From DASSUW01 sp963844405 (GTDB taxonomy: Bacteria; Actinomycetota; Thermoleophilia; Solirubrobacterales; Solirubrobacteraceae), in assembly GCA_963844405.1 (NCBI GenBank), contig CAWJNZ010000004.1, positions 1,054,001-1,118,000 on the forward strand: a DNA stretch of 64,000 nt. Reading direction: 5' to 3'. The translations under genes and the position numbers were made by a program. The notes beneath the pieces were generated by a model. The model was not told the origin of the DNA. It ran no database searches and saw only the letters and a program-made list of their open reading frames with translations. Shown here in pieces: positions 56,927 through 64,000 of this stretch; within the stretch, counting starts at the first letter, position 1; each line of letters starts with the position of its first letter.

Positions 56927-57450
56927 GATGATGTGCCGCGGTGTCCGAAACTGGCCGTTCTGCCCGGCCGACGCGATCTTGCTCAGCATGTACTCGTAGA
57001 CGTCGCCCTTCGTGTCGCGTCCCTCCATGGGAAGGACATCGAGCATGTCGACGACCTTCCCGAGCAGCGCCGGCGTCGGGATCGTGAAGCGCGCGTCGCG
57101 CATGTGGTGCGAGTACGTCGAATCGTCGCCACCGATCTGGCGAAGGAACGGAAACACGCGGTCGGCGACGATCGCGAACATCTCGCCGGGCTCGCGATCC
57201 TTAAAGCGTGACCAACGCAGGTCGGTATACGGGAGCCCCTCCTCGTCGTTACCCGCCAGGAAGATCGGCGCCTCGATTGGGACTCCGAGGCGGTTAGCGC
57301 GGTTCTCCTTGGCAGTCTGAAGGTCGTCGAGGCGGCGGATGAAGAGCAGGTACGTGATCTGCTCCATGACCTCGAGCGATTGGCGATCCCACCCGACCAG
57401 AACGCGTCCCAGATGCGGTCGACGCTCGCCTTCAGCTCTCCTGTGATCAT
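56927..57450 (-). pseudogene. hsdM: hsdM (type I methyltransferase) N-terminal remnant
   Basis: The ATG at 57450 opens MITGELKASVDRIWDAFWSGGIAN, the classic HsdM start. One base is missing near 57388, and the sequence continues in the next frame as LEVMEQITYLLFIRRLDD through FPFLRQIGGD to EYMLSKIASAGQNGQFRTPRHII, where the methyltransferase domain begins. There it jumps into integrase sequence. The catalytic NPPF motif and target recognition partners are absent. No hsdS or hsdR is nearby. Confidence 0.8.
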
Positions 57451-57531
57451 CGGCGCTGAGGCTACCTTCGCCGACTGCCGCACACGTCAGCGCGCGCTGC
57501 GACAGGCGTTCTCCACCGAAGTCGTGGAGGA

Positions 57532-57554
57532 AATTGGACCCCAAATGGACCCCC
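57532..57554 (+). repeat. Putative right arm-type integrase sites
   Basis: AATTGGACCCC (57532-57542) and AAATGGACCCC (57543-57553) mirror the left pair. The repeats end 66 nt before the tRNA 3' end. Confidence 0.6.
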
Positions 57555-57584
57555 GTCGGCGGCCACCGCACCGCCTCAAACAGC

Positions 57585-57614
57585 AGAAAAGGCCTGCAAA
57601 AGCAGACCTTTTCT
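57585..57614 (-). terminator. Terminator of the tRNA-Gly/tRNA-Pro transcript
   Basis: On the minus strand AGAAAAGG-T-CTGC pairs with GCAG-G-CCTTTTCT around TTTT, one mismatch, ending in a U-rich stretch. It lies just after the tRNA-Pro 3' end. Confidence 0.75.
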
Positions 57615-57619
57615 CTCAG

Positions 57620-57693
57620 TCGGGGAGACAGGATTTGAACCTGCGACCGCCCGGCCCCCAGCCGGGTGCGCTACCAGACTGCGCCACTCCCCG
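57620..57693 (-). tRNA. tRNA-Pro (anticodon GGG)
   Basis: A 74-nt cloverleaf. The acceptor stem is CGGGGAG/CTCCCCG with discriminator A, the anticodon stem is CCCGG/CCGGG with loop CTGGGGG, and the T loop is GGTTCAAATCC. No CCA is encoded. It is the integration site of the element to its left. Confidence 0.95.
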
Positions 57694-57706
57694 ATATGTC
57701 CTTCAG

Positions 57707-57777
57707 AGCGGGCGACGGGAATCGAACCCGCCCTAGAAGCTTGGAAGGCTTCTGTGCAACCACAACACTTCGCCCGC
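57707..57777 (-). tRNA. tRNA-Gly (anticodon TCC)
   Basis: A 71-nt cloverleaf. The acceptor stem is GCGGGCG/CGCCCGC, the anticodon stem is GAAGC/GCTTC with loop CTTCCAA, and the T arm is GGGTTCGATTCCC. It lies 13 nt upstream of tRNA-Pro on the same strand, so the two are probably processed from one transcript. Confidence 0.95.
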
Positions 57778-57818
57778 AAGCGACGGGAGTCCGATGATAG
57801 CCCGCGCCGGGGTCGGTG

Positions 57819-58664
57819 TCAGGCCTTCGGGCGACGCTCCTCGGTGGGCACCGTGCCGCTGTCGTCGAGCAGCGAGGGCGGTGGCCAGGGGCCGAACCAG
57901 TTGTCGCGCGCGCCGTCGAGCGTGACGACCGAGCCGGAGAGCGCTCGGCCGAGCGGGGTGGCGGCGAGGGCGACGAGCCAGGCGTGCTCCTCCTCCCTGC
58001 CGAGTCGCTGGAGCGGGACGGTGCGGGCCGCGGCGCGCCGGACGGGCTCGGGGTACTTGCGCAGCGCGGCGGTGTCGAAGTGGCCGGCCGCGATGGCGAG
58101 CACGGCGATGCCGTCGGCCGCCCACTCGCGCGCGAGCGCTCGCGTGGAGCCCTCGACGGCGGCGCGGGCGGCGCTCGAGTGCGCCATCCCGGCCAGGCCG
58201 TGGTGCGGCGAGAGCGTGACGTTGACGATCGTGCCGCCGCCCGCCGGCCGCATCGCGAGCTCGACCGCCACCCGGCTCATGAGCTCCGTCCCGCCGACGT
58301 TCAGCCGCGTGACCGCACGCCAGCCCTTCGGCTCGATCGCCTCGGCGGGCACGAAGTACTGGCCGCCGGCGTTGTTCACGAGCACGTCCAGCCGGCCATG
58401 CCGCTCGAGGCAGGCGCGGACCATCCGCTCCGCGTCGAAACGCTCGCGGACGTCGCCGGCGACGTAGGAGGCCCGTGGTCCGATCTGCTCGACCGCGGCG
58501 GCCAGCACCTCCTCGCGCCGGCCCGCGATGACCACGCTCGCGCCGCACGCCGCCAACTCGATGGCCGCCGCCCGGCCGAGCCCCGTGCCGCCTCCGGTCA
58601 CGAGGGCCGCACATTCGTCCAGAACGCCGTCCGCAAACACGGCAGATCTCATCCCGGCTTCCAT
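57819..58664 (-). CDS. Short-chain dehydrogenase, dienoyl/enoyl-CoA reductase-like
   Basis: A 281-residue SDR with cofactor motif ALVTGGGTGLGRAAAIEL, DVRERFDAERMV, NNAGGQYFVPAEAI and NVTLSPHHGLAGMAHSSAARAAVEG. The usual YxxxK catalytic pair is replaced: the Tyr position reads H and only Arg follows (HSSAARAAV). This is the arrangement of 2,4-dienoyl-CoA and peroxisomal trans-2-enoyl-CoA reductases. It likely reduces an unsaturated acyl-CoA. ATG 58664 or 58652 starts it. Confidence 0.85.
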   Translation of the reverse strand: MEAGMRSAVFADGVLDECAALVTGGGTGLGRAAAIELAACGASVVIAGRREEVLAAAVEQIGPRASYVAGDVRERFDAERMVRACLERHGRLDVLVNNAGGQYFVPAEAIEPKGWRAVTRLNVGGTELMSRVAVELAMRPAGGGTIVNVTLSPHHGLAGMAHSSAARAAVEGSTRALAREWAADGIAVLAIAAGHFDTAALRKYPEPVRRAAARTVPLQRLGREEEHAWLVALAATPLGRALSGSVVTLDGARDNWFGPWPPPSLLDDSGTVPTEERRPKA

Positions 58665-58710
58665 CGGCGCCGATGGTACGCATGCAGTCAAAACGGGAAC
58701 CACCATCACC

Positions 58711-58848
58711 ATGCAGATCCCAGGCGTCCACATCGAGACTCTGCACAACCCGGTCCGCTACACGTACGCGCAGATCGAGAAGGCCTGCGCCATCGCCCAG
58801 ATGCTGAACCGGGGGAAGCTGATTCTCGTCGAGCCGCCTCGGCGCTGA
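58711..58848 (+). CDS. 45-residue conserved-looking small protein
   Basis: MQIPGVHIETLHNPVRYTYAQIEKACAIAQMLNRGKLILVEPPRR. Codon third positions are nearly all G or C, and the composition is that of a folded helical peptide. No ribosome-binding site is evident. It lies between the divergent SDR start and the convergent secreted protein gene. Confidence 0.45.
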   Translation: MQIPGVHIETLHNPVRYTYAQIEKACAIAQMLNRGKLILVEPPRR

Positions 58849-58919
58849 TGCATCGCCGCGCCGGCCGGTAGGGGCCATCTCGCGCGCGACGGGTCAGGGC
58901 CGGGAGGCGTACAACATCA

Positions 58920-60899
58920 TCATCGCGCGCACTCGCGTCCGGTCTCCAGGCGTACGGACATGGAGACGCGACCGGCGTCGCCCCGGCGGAGCACCTCGAC
59001 GGCCAGCGTCGGACCTGGCCGCGGGTTCGACGACTGGCGCCGCGGCAGCAGCACCCGCGCCGTCGCGCCGGCAGGCAGGCGCAGCGGCACGATCGTGTAG
59101 CCGCTCCGCGCGCTCCGGACGCAGAAGCTCCTGACACCGCGGAGCGGCAGCCGGCGGCCGCCGACCACGAGCCGGGAGCCGTCACTTCGGACCGCAATCA
59201 CGTTGGCGCCCGGACCCCAGCTGGGGAACAGGACGCGGGCGGAGTGGCCGGTCGCGCCGCGCAGCGTCCACCGTGTCTCGATCGCCCGCGGCGTGAAGCG
59301 GTGGCGCGTGCGAGCGAATATCCGCCCGGAGCGCGCAGTCCCGGTCGCTCGCAGGTCCGAGAAGCTGCCGGCATACGCCCGCCACGATCGGATCGGGGCG
59401 CCGACGCCCGCCGGCGCCCGCGTCAGCCGAAGCGGCCGGCCGCCGAGCTCGATCCGCGGACGCTGCGTGGCCAGGCTGCGCCGGCCGTTCCGGTCGTGCA
59501 CAACGAGGCCGAACGCGGTCGGCGGCTGTCCACCGATGTTGGCCGCCACCTCCTGACGGCCGTCGAACAGCCGCGCGAGCTCGATCCCGCCGTACGGGAA
59601 CGCCCGCTGGCTGACCGGCACGATCGCGGTGTTGTAAGTGGGCGTGCTGACGGCGAGGCGCCCCGTGTCCGGGTCGAACGCGTACAGCGGCGGCGGCTCG
59701 GTCGCGGGCGCCGACCCGAGCCCGGCGGCGACGGCACGGGCGGCGTTGCCCGAGATCCGGGCCGCGGCGAGCCGCGCGCTGCCGAGGCTCTGCGGCTTCA
59801 CGTTGACGCCGAAGAAGAGCCCCGGCGCCAGACCGCCGGCCATCGCGGCGTGGCGCAGGTAGAAGTCGAGGCCGCGGTCGAGGACCCACTTGGCCCACGC
59901 GCGTGTGCGCGGGCCGGCGAGCCGTCGCGCGGCGGCGATGCCGATGAGGGCCTGCTGCGCGAGCCCGAGCTTCTTCGCCTGGTGCCAGCGCCGGAACCCG
60001 AGACCGGTGTCCCAGCTGAGGTAGCCGCCGTGCGTCCAGTAGCCCGCGAGGACGCGACGCAGCCACGGCCGGTAGATCCGCGGCGCGCGTCGCATGCCGC
60101 GCCGCCGAGCGTCGTCGTAGTAGCGCGTGAAGGAGGCGACGATGTTCGCGTACTCCGGCGAGTCGAAGTTCTCGCGCATCTGCATCCGCCGGCCCGGGAA
60201 GTACGAGAAGCGCAGACCCGGGCCGAGGTTGCCGGCGCGGTCGAGGGTGCCGGTCGCGCCCTGGGCGAAGCGGGCGATCTGGCGCGCGAGGTCGTAGCGG
60301 AGGAGGCGCGAGCGACCGGTGACGATCGCATCGGCGCTGTAGATCCGCGCGTACCAGCTGAACTGGTTGAGACGAATCGCGGGCCAGCGCCAGAACGAGT
60401 CGGTGGCGACGGCGTGGATGGATTCGCCGATCCGGCGCGAGAGGCGCGGCGGGAGACCGAGCTCGCGGCGGGCCATCCACGCGTGGACGAGGCCGTCGAC
60501 GACCTCCGCGTCGACCATCACGTGCTGCCCGGAGCGCAGGCGGCGCATCGACGAGACCCAGCCGGGCGCGTGCCACTGGGAGTTCACGTCGAGGCGCGGG
60601 GGCGGGGTCGCGGCGTAGGGCGGCGAGCCGAGCAGCTGGGCGGCGATCCGCCGCGCGCGGCGGTCCTGCCTGGTCGGGCCACGTGAGCCCTCCATCGCCG
60701 CCACCGCGTGCACGAGCAGCAGGTTCGCGTTGGTGGTCGTCTCGACTCCGCTGCCTTGCACGCGGTAGTGGCCGGCGCGCTCGTCCCACAACGGCTCGAA
60801 GGCCGGCTGCAGCCGGTCGGCGACGCTGAGGTAGCCGGCGTCGTCGAACGGGGCTGGAGCGGCGAGGGCGGCGGCGGCGAGACACGTGGCGGCGAGCAT
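58920..60899 (-). CDS. Large secreted protein of unknown function (paralogue B)
   Basis: A 659-residue protein, homologous along its length to the one at 8525-10531. It shares TTNANLLLVHAVAAM with INANLLFTHATAAL, LNQFSWYARIYSADAI with LNQINWPLEIFHWAAA, RFSYFPGRRMQMRENFDSPEYAN with a similar RFHYVPGD segment, GYWTHGGYLSWDTGLGFRRWHQ, and NPGPTLAVEVLRRGDAGRV at the end. Here the signal is Sec-like (MLAATCLAAAALAAPAPF), not Tat-like. No catalytic motif is certain; the helical-barrel plus beta-sandwich feel suggests a carbohydrate enzyme. ATG 60899 has a GGAG site. It is divergent from an FHA gene. Confidence 0.8.
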   Translation of the reverse strand: MLAATCLAAAALAAPAPFDDAGYLSVADRLQPAFEPLWDERAGHYRVQGSGVETTTNANLLLVHAVAAMEGSRGPTRQDRRARRIAAQLLGSPPYAATPPPRLDVNSQWHAPGWVSSMRRLRSGQHVMVDAEVVDGLVHAWMARRELGLPPRLSRRIGESIHAVATDSFWRWPAIRLNQFSWYARIYSADAIVTGRSRLLRYDLARQIARFAQGATGTLDRAGNLGPGLRFSYFPGRRMQMRENFDSPEYANIVASFTRYYDDARRRGMRRAPRIYRPWLRRVLAGYWTHGGYLSWDTGLGFRRWHQAKKLGLAQQALIGIAAARRLAGPRTRAWAKWVLDRGLDFYLRHAAMAGGLAPGLFFGVNVKPQSLGSARLAAARISGNAARAVAAGLGSAPATEPPPLYAFDPDTGRLAVSTPTYNTAIVPVSQRAFPYGGIELARLFDGRQEVAANIGGQPPTAFGLVVHDRNGRRSLATQRPRIELGGRPLRLTRAPAGVGAPIRSWRAYAGSFSDLRATGTARSGRIFARTRHRFTPRAIETRWTLRGATGHSARVLFPSWGPGANVIAVRSDGSRLVVGGRRLPLRGVRSFCVRSARSGYTIVPLRLPAGATARVLLPRRQSSNPRPGPTLAVEVLRRGDAGRVSMSVRLETGRECAR

Positions 60900-60984
60900 G
60901 TCTCCACCGTCCGTCCGCCCCGCCGCCGCGACGATCCACCAAAGGTGGACAGCCGCCTCCACCTCGTTAGGGTTCTGGCCGGCG

Positions 60985-61662
60985 ATGCGGTCACCGCTCG
61001 AGCCGCACAGCGCGACTCCGCAGGAGCTCAAGGCGCAGCTCGAGGCCGAGCGCGGCGGACGACCGTTCCTCGTCTACCGCGACGGAGACGATCGGCAGGC
61101 CATCATCGTGCTCGACGACTTGGGCCCGCGGCTCACGCTCGGCCGCCGCGCCGGCAACGACATCGTGGTCGACTGGGACGGCGAGGTCTCGCGCGTCCAC
61201 GCGGCGTTCGAGCGCGTCGGCCCCGACTGGCTGGTCACCGATGACGGCCTCTCACACAACGGCACGTGGGTCAACGGCGAGCGGGTCACGGGACAGCGGC
61301 GCCTCCGGGACGGCGACGTCATCGCCGTCGGCACGACGGCGGTGGCCTTCGTCGCGCCCGCCGAGGGCACTTCGCAGGCGACGCTGACCGCGCACGGGCC
61401 GCACATCGGCGCCGCGCTGACGCCGGGGCAGCGGCGCGTGCTGACCGCCCTGTGCCGGCCGTACGGACACAGCCAGTACGCGGCCCCGCCGAGCAATCGC
61501 GAGATCGCCGAGGAGCTCGTCGTGAGCGTCGACGCCGTGAAGGCGACGTTGCGCGCGCTGTTCCCGCTGTTCGGGGTCGACCACCTGCCGCAGAACCGCA
61601 AGCGCGCCGCGCTCGTGGAGGCGGCCCTGCGGACGGGCGCCGTGACCCGGCGCGAGCTCTAG
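60985..61662 (+). CDS. FHA-domain protein with C-terminal helix-turn-helix-like region
   Basis: A 225-residue protein. The FHA domain contains LDDLGPRLTLGRRAGNDIVVDWDGEVSRVHAAFERVG, with the phosphothreonine-binding Gly-Arg, Ser-Arg-x-His, and Ser-His-Asn-Gly-Thr (LSHNGTWVNGERV). The C-terminal part, LTPGQRRVLTALCRPY and SNREIAEELVVSVDAVKATLRALFPLFGV, looks like a winged HTH (LuxR-like). It may read out phosphorylation by the Ser/Thr kinase encoded tail to tail at 61659. A direct phospho-relay onto DNA binding is inference. Confidence 0.88.
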   Translation: MRSPLEPHSATPQELKAQLEAERGGRPFLVYRDGDDRQAIIVLDDLGPRLTLGRRAGNDIVVDWDGEVSRVHAAFERVGPDWLVTDDGLSHNGTWVNGERVTGQRRLRDGDVIAVGTTAVAFVAPAEGTSQATLTAHGPHIGAALTPGQRRVLTALCRPYGHSQYAAPPSNREIAEELVVSVDAVKATLRALFPLFGVDHLPQNRKRAALVEAALRTGAVTRREL

Positions 61663-63584
61663 GTCTCCACGCGGGCGACGACGTTCTCGCCGACGCAGGT
61701 CACCCACACGCCGTCGTCGTCGACCGCCAGGGCGAGCGGATTGAGCGGTACGCGGATCGGCTCGCCCGCCAGCCGCATGCTGCGGGTGCTCACGCGCTCG
61801 AGCGTGCTGGTGCCGCTGGACGCGACCCAGACGCGGTTGCCATGGATGGCGATCCCGATCGGCCGCGCTCCCACCGAGACGGTCGCGCGGTTGCCGTCGC
61901 GCAGGTGGTAGCGCATGAGCTGGTCCTGGTCGGGGATCGTCACCCACAAGGCGCCCCTGCCCGCGGCCAGGGCGCCGACGGTGACTCCGGGGAGGGGTAT
62001 GTAGGTCGTTCTTCGTAGCGTCTGCGGGTCGCGCTCGACCAGGTGGTTGGGGCTGCCGTGGAGCGTCCACACCCGGCCGCGGGCGTAGACGACGCCGGCG
62101 ATGTCCGGGCCGGCGGCGACGGAGGCCTGGACCTGTCCGGTGCGACCGTCGTACCGGGTGATCCGCGCCTGCCCCGTGTCGAGCTCCTCGCCGACGTAGA
62201 CGTCGCCCGCGTGGACCGCGAGAGCCGCCGGGTCCATCGCGATCGGCACGGGGTCGCGGCGGGAGCGCCCGGTGGCTGGATCGAGCTCGAGTAGCTGACG
62301 GGCGCGGGTGGCGACCCACAGCGAGCGCCCGGCGAGCACCATGTCGACGGTCCCGCCCGCCGACTCCGGCTCGAGCGCGCGGACGGGCCGGTTCGTCGTG
62401 GCGTCGAGCGCGGCCAGGTGGCCGGTGCGCCAGGCCCCGACCCAGACGCGGTCGCCTGCGAGCACGACCGAGTTCGGCCGCGAGCCGTAGGGCACCGTGG
62501 CGACGACCTGAGGTGGCTTCGGCGTCGTGGCGGTGGGGGTCGGCGTGGCCGTGGTCGTCCTGCGCCCGCCGGCGTCGTCGCCGAGCAGGACCGCGACGCC
62601 CGCGGCGGCCGCGACGGCAGCGGCTCCGAGGAGCGCCGCGATGACGCGGCGTCGTCGCGCCTTGCGCGGGCGGTCCGCGGTCGCCGGTCGCGCGGGGCGG
62701 GTCGGCTCCTCGGCGGGCGCGGCGTCACCGCGGGCCACGGCGCGCTCGGGCACGACGGAGTCGCGCCCCGCCGCGGCCGCCTCGGCGGCCCGGCCGAGGT
62801 CGCCCGCCGAGGGGTAGCGGTCGTCGGGCGACTTCGCCAGAGCGCGGCGGATGACCTCGTCGAACGCGACGGGCGCCCCGCGGTCGCTGGGTCGCGGCGG
62901 CGGCTCGGTGAGATGCGCCCAGAGCCGCGCCTCGTCGGTCTCGCGCGGGAACGGGATCTGAGCCGTCAGCAGGTAGTGCAGCAGGCAGCCGAGGGCGTAG
63001 ACGTCGGACCGGGCGTCGACCGGGCCACCGCGGATCTGCTCCGGCGCGACGTAGTCCAACGTCCCGACCCACTGGCCGGTCGCGGTCGCGCCGGAGATCG
63101 AGCGCACGTGCCGGGAGAGGCCGAAGTCGCTCAGGTAGGCGTGCTCGCCGACGGCGATGAGCACGTTGGCGGGCTTGACGTCGCGGTGGACGAGCCCTAC
63201 GGCGTGCGCGGCGTCGAGCGCGCCGGCGACCTGCGCGACGATCCGCGCCGCCCGCACCGGTGCCAGCCTTCCCTCGCGCCGCACCAGCGTCCGGGCGTCG
63301 TCGCCGGCGACGTACTGCATCGCGATGTACGGCACGCCCTCGACCTCGCCGGCGGCGTAGATCGGGATCACGTGTGGATGGTCGATCGAGGCCGCCAGCC
63401 GCGATTCCTGGAGGAAGCGGCGTCTTGCCGCCACGTCCTCGAGCAGTTCGGCGGCGATGAGCTTGAGGGCGACCGTCCGCTGGAGGTCGAGCTGCGTCGC
63501 GCGGTACACGACGCCCATGCCGCCGCGCCCGACGATCGCGTCGAGCCGATATCCGGCGACCACCGTTCCCTCAATCTCACTCAC
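61659..63584 (-). CDS. PknB-like Ser/Thr kinase with C-terminal beta-propeller
   Basis: A 641-residue membrane kinase with GRGGMGVVYRA, the ALKLI lysine, HRDVKPANVL, DFGLSRHV, APEQIRGG and DARSDVYALGCLL. After residue 270 come a basic linker, one TM helix (VIAALLGAAAVAAAAGVAVLL), a TP-rich spacer and an extracellular propeller with blades such as DRVWVGAWRTGHLAALDATTN, RSLWVATRARQLLELDPATG, GALWVTIPDQDQLMRYH and NRVWVASSGTSTLERVST. Propeller-sensor kinases detect external ligands. GTG 63584 is the start. The FHA gene overlaps it by 4 nt, tail to tail. Confidence 0.92.
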   Translation of the reverse strand: MSEIEGTVVAGYRLDAIVGRGGMGVVYRATQLDLQRTVALKLIAAELLEDVAARRRFLQESRLAASIDHPHVIPIYAAGEVEGVPYIAMQYVAGDDARTLVRREGRLAPVRAARIVAQVAGALDAAHAVGLVHRDVKPANVLIAVGEHAYLSDFGLSRHVRSISGATATGQWVGTLDYVAPEQIRGGPVDARSDVYALGCLLHYLLTAQIPFPRETDEARLWAHLTEPPPRPSDRGAPVAFDEVIRRALAKSPDDRYPSAGDLGRAAEAAAAGRDSVVPERAVARGDAAPAEEPTRPARPATADRPRKARRRRVIAALLGAAAVAAAAGVAVLLGDDAGGRRTTTATPTPTATTPKPPQVVATVPYGSRPNSVVLAGDRVWVGAWRTGHLAALDATTNRPVRALEPESAGGTVDMVLAGRSLWVATRARQLLELDPATGRSRRDPVPIAMDPAALAVHAGDVYVGEELDTGQARITRYDGRTGQVQASVAAGPDIAGVVYARGRVWTLHGSPNHLVERDPQTLRRTTYIPLPGVTVGALAAGRGALWVTIPDQDQLMRYHLRDGNRATVSVGARPIGIAIHGNRVWVASSGTSTLERVSTRSMRLAGEPIRVPLNPLALAVDDDGVWVTCVGENVVARVET

Positions 63585-63679
63585 TGGTCGGTGTATATCC
63601 GGGCCAACGGACGGGCGCGACGGATGTTTCGTGAACCGGCGGGACGATCGCGGCCGGCGCTAGACTCCTGCCGACCCCT

Positions 63680-63753
63680 GGGGGATTAGCTCAGCTGGTG
63701 GAAGCGCCGGTCTCCAAAACCGGAGGTCCCAGGTTCGAGTCCTGGATCCCCCG
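63680..63753 (+). tRNA. tRNA-Trp (anticodon CCA)
   Basis: A 74-nt cloverleaf. The acceptor stem is GGGGGAT/ATCCCCC with discriminator G, the anticodon stem is CCGGT/ACCGG with loop CTCCAAA, and the T arm is CAGGTTCGAGTCCTG. No CCA is encoded. Confidence 0.95.
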
Positions 63754-63786
63754 CTCCGTCCGTCGCTCGTGCGAACATCCGTTCGT

Positions 63787-64000
63787 ATGGAGTGGCGCCC
63801 GCCCGATCCCTGGTCATACAGCTACCTGCTGCTGGCGGCGTGGCAGCGGACGATCGTGGACCGCCACCCCTCAGGAGTTCCTGCGCGGCCTCCTGCACTC
63901 CGACGGCTGCCGCACCATCAACCGCTTCAAGACCACGCTGCCGAGCGGTCGGGTGGCGGAGTACGCCTATCCGCGGTGGTTCTTCTCGAACCGGTCGGAC
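63787..64000 (+). pseudogene. Decayed LAGLIDADG-like endonuclease/regulator gene (runs off the edge)
   Basis: The start MEWRPPDPWSYSYLLLAAWQRTIVDRHP continues in another frame as EFLRGLLHSDGCRTINRFKTTLPSGRVAEYAYPRWFFSNRSD. The second part is the FLRGLLHSDGC core of a LAGLIDADG-type family found in actinobacteria. A single extra T near 63872 shifts the frame. The stretch SYSYLL joined directly to LAAWQRT also suggests a large internal deletion. It lies right after tRNA-Trp; its C-terminus is outside the window. Confidence 0.65.

Larger units (their letters stand above)
53718..57665. mobile_element. 3.9-kb integrative element in the 3' end of tRNA-Pro
   Basis: A degenerate copy of the tRNA-Pro 3' half at 53718-53761 and the intact tRNA 3' half at 57620-57665 bound the element. 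Inside, paired AATTGGACCCC repeats lie 80 nt from the left core and 66 nt from the right one, in the place of integrase arm sites. The cargo is a short antitoxin-like ORF, a pRiA4b ORF-3-like gene, a toxin-antitoxin pair and a tyrosine recombinase gene fused to an hsdM remnant. The left core has two single-base deletions, so excision is probably impaired. Confidence 0.8.

Noticed and set aside
1..64000. CRISPR array or cas genes
   Set aside because: No series of regularly spaced identical repeats with unique spacers was seen; the only tandem repeats are the 21-bp heptad units at 35091. No Cas motifs were found.

Overview
This is a very GC-rich window (long open frames on both strands, third positions dominated by G/C, many GTG starts) from a free-living bacterium. 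The gene mix suggests an actinobacterium: TetR, LysR and Lrp regulators, a PASTA-less Ser/Thr kinase beside an FHA protein, DrrAB-type ABC exporters, F420/LLM-type oxidoreductase, secreted beta-propeller and Asp-box proteins, and apparently leaderless promoters. The style of the secreted proteins and the LAGLIDADG-like remnant at the right edge recall the Thermoleophilia/Solirubrobacterales, but that placement is inference.

Layout. 1-2 kb: an LLM-class oxidoreductase (partial), a secreted lysyl oxidase and a CYTH protein. 2.1-8.6 kb: a KAP-like membrane P-loop NTPase 2 nt downstream of a persulfide-dioxygenase/double-rhodanese gene, then divergent sulfate-activation genes cysD and a cysN-cysC fusion, so sulfur oxidation and assimilation sit back to back. 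8.5-13.8 kb: a large Tat-type secreted protein, a transaminase, an amino-acid permease, an Lrp regulator and a VOC protein, interleaved on both strands. 14-20.6 kb: DHFR-like, nitrilase, RarD, TetR, LysR, a membrane protein and a peroxiredoxin. 20.6-29.5 kb: several broken genes (one frameshifted by a 7-bp duplication, a chemotaxis-receptor fragment meeting a hybrid-kinase fragment head to head, a subtilase fragment) among an intact secreted protein, cupin, disulfide reductase, Asp-box protein and VOC protein. 29.6-33.7 kb: PQQ-type sugar dehydrogenase and a DrrAB-like exporter with a divergent TetR gene. 33.7-36.5 kb: two multiply frameshifted pseudogenes around a coiled-coil membrane protein. 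36.7-43 kb: small secreted and membrane proteins, a CBS protein and a VanR/VanS/VanY-like cluster. 43.3-50 kb: a 1142-residue secreted metzincin-type protease and a NarL-type two-component locus with a shared operator-like motif. 50-53.6 kb: small secreted/unknown proteins and decayed genes. 53.7-57.7 kb: a 3.9-kb integrative element in the 3' end of tRNA-Pro(GGG), with a degenerate attachment repeat, putative arm-type repeats, a toxin-antitoxin pair, a pRiA4b ORF-3-like gene and a tyrosine recombinase fused to an hsdM remnant. 57.7-64 kb: tRNA-Gly(TCC), an SDR reductase, a second large secreted protein paralogous to the one at 8.5-10.5 kb, an FHA protein, a Ser/Thr kinase with a C-terminal beta-propeller, tRNA-Trp(CCA) and a decayed LAGLIDADG-like gene.

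Recurring themes are (i) start codons placed 6-7 nt after a TANNNT hexamer, consistent with leaderless transcription; (ii) regulator genes whose palindromic operators abut their start codon; (iii) secreted, cell-surface or cell-wall functions (lysyl oxidase, metzincin, VanY-like peptidase, PQQ dehydrogenase, paired unknown secreted proteins); and (iv) an unusually dense set of pseudogenes, several showing exactly how they broke.
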